Positions 25,180 to 26,687 of a DNA stretch of 26,687 nt are shown here, one piece after another. The notes under the pieces are model-generated. The model saw only the letters and a program-made list of their open reading frames with translations. It did no database searches and was not told the DNA's origin. Each line of letters opens with the position of its first letter. Position 1 is the first letter of the stretch. The DNA comes from JBELHR01 sp049606855. Its GTDB lineage: Bacteria > Bacteroidota > Bacteroidia > Flavobacteriales > Flavobacteriaceae. The position numbers and the translations under genes are program-made. The stretch covers positions 1 through 26,687 of the forward strand of contig JBMYVY010000018.1 of assembly GCA_049606855.1 (NCBI GenBank), read 5' to 3'.

Positions 25180-26187
25180 ATGAAATCTTACGACAAAAAC
25201 TCAGCACTTCAAAAATTCAAAAAGAATCCCATTGGAGTGCTGAGTTTTTTTTATATCCTGCTCATAGGATTTATTGCCATTTTCGCCTATCAATTTGCGC
25301 CAGATAATTCCCCAAATGCGAATTTCATGCATTTAGAGATCCATTCTAAACCGCCAGGTTTTAATTGCGATATTCTTAAAGTACGCGGGCAAGAATACGC
25401 TATTTCATGGCATCAAACTACTGAAGAAGGACTCTATTATCTTCCCTATGGAATTGACAATAAGAATTTGAAAGAATTCATCCCCGTTAGCGAGAATCCC
25501 GTTGTTACCCACAAGACCTTTTTTTGGGGGACTGATAAATACGGTCGTGATTTACTTTCTCGAATGATCATTGGAAGTCGCATTTCTTTTTTTATTGGCT
25601 TTGTGTCGGTATTTATTTCTTTGATCATTGGAATATCTATGGGAGCCATTGCAGGCTATTACGGAGGTAAAATTGATGCGTTTATCATGTGGATTATCAA
25701 TATTACTTGGTCCATTCCCACACTTCTTTTGGTTATTGCCATAACTCTAGCTCTTGGAAAAGGCTATTGGCAAGTTTTCATTGCTGTCGGAATAAGCATG
25801 TGGGTAGAAGTTGCCCGTGTGGTTCGAGGACAGATAATGGGAGTAAAAAACAATCAATATATAGAAGCAGCAAAAGTATTGGGTTATCCAGACTGGAGAA
25901 TCATCATTAAACACATCTTACCTAATATAATGGCTCCGGTTATCGTAATTTCTGCAGCCAATTTTGCAGCAGCAATTCTTATTGAAAGTGGATTGAGTTT
26001 CTTAGGGATTGGTGCACAGCCTCCTACACCATCTTGGGGTGGGATGATTAAAGATCACTACAATTACCTTTTAATGGGGAAAGCTTATCTCGCAATTATA
26101 CCTGGAATTGGGATTTTAAGCTTAGTAATGGCTTTTATGCTATTCGGGAACAGTTTAAGAGATGTTTTCGATGTGAAGAAAACTTGA
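25180..26187 (+). CDS. OppC/DppC-type ABC transporter permease
   Basis: Inner-membrane permease of a peptide or nickel type importer, 335 residues. One membrane segment (about 19-38) is followed by a periplasmic stretch of about 75 residues with the Bacteroidota form SKPPGF (56-61), then FWGTDKYGRDLLSR (115-128), five membrane segments, and the EAA coupling loop EAAKVLGYPDWR (229-240). A complete importer also needs an OppB-like permease, ATPases and a binding protein; none is in the window, so they must lie elsewhere. The ATG directly follows the protease stop. Codons 6-24 contain a 14-bp terminator-like hairpin, so expression may be separated from the protease gene by attenuation. Confidence 0.9.
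   Translation: MKSYDKNSALQKFKKNPIGVLSFFYILLIGFIAIFAYQFAPDNSPNANFMHLEIHSKPPGFNCDILKVRGQEYAISWHQTTEEGLYYLPYGIDNKNLKEFIPVSENPVVTHKTFFWGTDKYGRDLLSRMIIGSRISFFIGFVSVFISLIIGISMGAIAGYYGGKIDAFIMWIINITWSIPTLLLVIAITLALGKGYWQVFIAVGISMWVEVARVVRGQIMGVKNNQYIEAAKVLGYPDWRIIIKHILPNIMAPVIVISAANFAAAILIESGLSFLGIGAQPPTPSWGGMIKDHYNYLLMGKAYLAIIPGIGILSLVMAFMLFGNSLRDVFDVKKT
25195..25252 (+). terminator. Terminator-like hairpin inside the permease 5' coding region
   Basis: AAAAACTCAGCACT (25195-25208) pairs perfectly with AGTGCTGAGTTTTT (25236-25249), 14 bp, loop of 27 bases, and eight T follow the GC part (25245-25252). It is in codons 6 to 24 of the permease gene. It resembles a Rho-independent terminator with a long loop; a translating ribosome would cover it, so attenuation is conceivable. 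Confidence 0.5.
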
Positions 26188-26262
26188 TAAATTTTCTACA
26201 GCTTTATGCAAAACACCCATTTTCAAGCACTTAAATGTTAAATTAATGCAAAATGATTTTTT

Positions 26263-26288
26263 TTGAACTTGATTTCTTACTATCTTTG
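26263..26288 (+). promoter_or_regulatory. Promoter of the candidate small RNA
   Basis: TATCTTTG (26281-26288) is an exact TAnnTTTG, preceded by a T-run ending in TTG (26263-26265) at 15 bases. The predicted start is near 26292-26295, exactly at the first hairpin. No coding frame follows. Confidence 0.6.
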
Positions 26289-26291
26289 CAG

Positions 26292-26371
26292 AGTACTTCT
26301 TAGGAAGTGCTATAATACTTAGGGGTAGGTATTAAATTTTTGCTTCAGCTTCGGCTGAAGCATTTTTTTTT
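26292..26371 (+). ncRNA. Candidate structured small RNA of about 80 nt
   Basis: Between a strong -7 element and a clear terminator lies no open frame, but two compact hairpins: stem 26292-26299 with 26304-26311 (8 bp with one G-U, loop TTAG) and stem 26313-26321 with 26326-26334 (9 bp with one G-U, loop GGGG). A short A/T linker and a UUCG-capped terminator (26341-26371) complete it. The arrangement of promoter, folded body and terminator is that of an independent small RNA gene. It could be a member of a known flavobacterial RNA family such as Flavo-1; I cannot confirm this from memory of the sequence. The flanks are the permease gene and a repeat region. Confidence 0.55.
26341..26371 (+). 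terminator. Rho-independent terminator with UUCG loop
   Basis: TGCTTCAGC (26341-26349) pairs with GCTGAAGCA (26354-26362) over nine bp with loop TTCG, followed by nine T (26363-26371). Confidence 0.9.
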
Positions 26372-26392
26372 GCTTCAGTCTTACTTTTTAAA

Positions 26393-26420
26393 TCATCATG
26401 CCCGAAACTAAAGGGAACCT
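26393..26420 (+). repeat. Repeat block, copy A
   Basis: This 28-base block matches copy B at 26505-26532 in 26 of 28 positions; the core is TGCCCGAAACT. It continues into a stem GGGAA/TTCCC (26413-26417, 26429-26433), and an alternative stem CCCGAA/TTCGGG (26401-26406, 26422-26427) is possible. Confidence 0.7.
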
Positions 26421-26441
26421 CTTCGGGATTCCCGCCGACTA

Positions 26442-26471
26442 TTAGGCATCCTGTGGGGGGGGGGAGCCTAA
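26442..26471. repeat. Inverted repeat enclosing a ten-G run
   Basis: TTAGGC (26442-26447) and GCCTAA (26466-26471) are perfect arms; the loop contains ten consecutive G (26455-26464), some of which can pair with TCC at 26449-26451. Confidence 0.6.
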
Positions 26472-26504
26472 ACTTAATCCCATTTCAAAATTATTCGTGA
26501 AGAT

Positions 26505-26532
26505 TCATGATGCCCGAAACTCAAGGGAACCT
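26505..26532 (+). repeat. Repeat block, copy B
   Basis: Direct copy of 26393-26420 with two differences. Its core at 26511-26525 (TGCCCGAAACTCAAG) is repeated exactly in inverted orientation at 26588-26602. Confidence 0.75.
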
Positions 26533-26602
26533 TCGGTTCTAAAAGCACAAATCCGCGAGCGGCTGGGGCTTTTTAATTTAATTTCTACTTGAGTTTCGGG
26601 CA
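26511..26602. repeat. 92-bp inverted-repeat element able to fold as a three-way junction
   Basis: Outer stem: 15 perfect bp (26511-26525 with 26588-26602). Inside, one hairpin GGAACC-TTC-GGTTCT (26526-26540, last pair G-T) and another AAAAGC/GCTTTT (26541-26546, 26568-26573) with an inner CCG-CGAG-CGG (26553-26562). No open frame. It could be a palindromic repeat or MITE-like element, or a structured RNA. No tandem copies or transposase were seen. Confidence 0.65.
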
Positions 26603-26633
26603 AAAAAAATCCCATCACTTTTGTGATGGGATT
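26602..26633 (-). terminator. Terminator of tRNA-Val
   Basis: Minus-strand stem of 11 bp (26633-26623 with 26618-26608), loop AAAA, followed on that strand by eight T (26609-26602). It starts about four bases after the tRNA 3' end. Confidence 0.88.
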
Positions 26634-26636
26634 AAG

Positions 26637-26687
26637 TGGGCAATGAGGGATTCGAACCCCCGACCCCCTCGGTGTAAACGAGGTGCT
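26637..26687 (-). tRNA. tRNA-Val (TAC), 3' part, cut by window end
   Basis: On the minus strand the anticodon stem CCTCG/CGAGG encloses TTTACAC, anticodon TAC (Val). The T-arm is GGGGG-TTCGAAT-CCCTC, the acceptor 3' strand ATTGCCC ends with discriminator A at 26637. CCA is not encoded in full. The 5' part is beyond the window. Confidence 0.9.

Noticed and set aside
26393..26605. Integron attC site or CRISPR remnant
   Set aside because: No GTTRRRY/RYYYAAC core, no integrase, and no regularly spaced repeats; three copies in mixed orientation do not make an array.

Overview
This window comes from the chromosome of a member of the Bacteroidota, most likely a flavobacterium. The evidence is AT-rich DNA, mevalonate-pathway genes instead of the MEP pathway, flavobacterial families (GYDIA-type GHMP kinase, PPGF-type OppC permease, YwqK/MORN protein, a TetR-linked ABC exporter set), and repeated exact matches to the Bacteroidota -7 promoter element TAnnTTTG just upstream of gene starts. 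No sequence search was run; family names rest on motifs read in the translations.

Layout. 1-100: 3' part of tRNA-Phe and its terminator. 186-5235: four-gene unit, TetR regulator, ABC protein with a degenerate ATPase domain, HlyD-like adaptor and TolC-like outer-membrane protein, ending in a hairpin that contains the tolC stop codon. 5253-7939 (minus): rluB, a UbiA prenyltransferase and mevalonate kinase. 7980-9683 (minus): a MORN/YwqK lipoprotein-like or periplasmic protein and diphosphomevalonate decarboxylase. 9725-10569 (plus): thiamine pyrophosphokinase and a small unknown protein. 10558-13957 (minus): HI0933-type flavoprotein, GYDIA GHMP kinase and class II HMG-CoA reductase. 14104-19372 (plus): dipeptidyl peptidase IV and two POT peptide transporters. 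19374-22916 (minus): surE, lpxB and a short ComEC. 23074-26187 (plus): tail-specific protease and an OppC/DppC permease. 26188-26687: a gene-free but highly structured stretch ending in the 3' part of tRNA-Val on the minus strand.

How the genes work together. HMG-CoA reductase, mevalonate kinase, the GYDIA kinase (best local candidate for the missing phosphomevalonate kinase) and diphosphomevalonate decarboxylase together give mevalonate to isopentenyl diphosphate, split over three minus-strand units; the UbiA enzyme next to mevalonate kinase is a plausible consumer of long prenyl diphosphates. DPP-IV plus two proton-coupled peptide transporters form a peptide-scavenging operon. 

The least explained part is 26281-26605: a strong -7 element followed by an approximately 80-nt RNA with two compact hairpins and a UUCG terminator (candidate small RNA), then a repeat region with two direct copies and one inverted copy of a conserved block that can fold into a three-way junction, and a run of ten G. 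A second item worth attention is a 14-bp perfect hairpin followed by eight T inside the first codons of the OppC-like permease gene.
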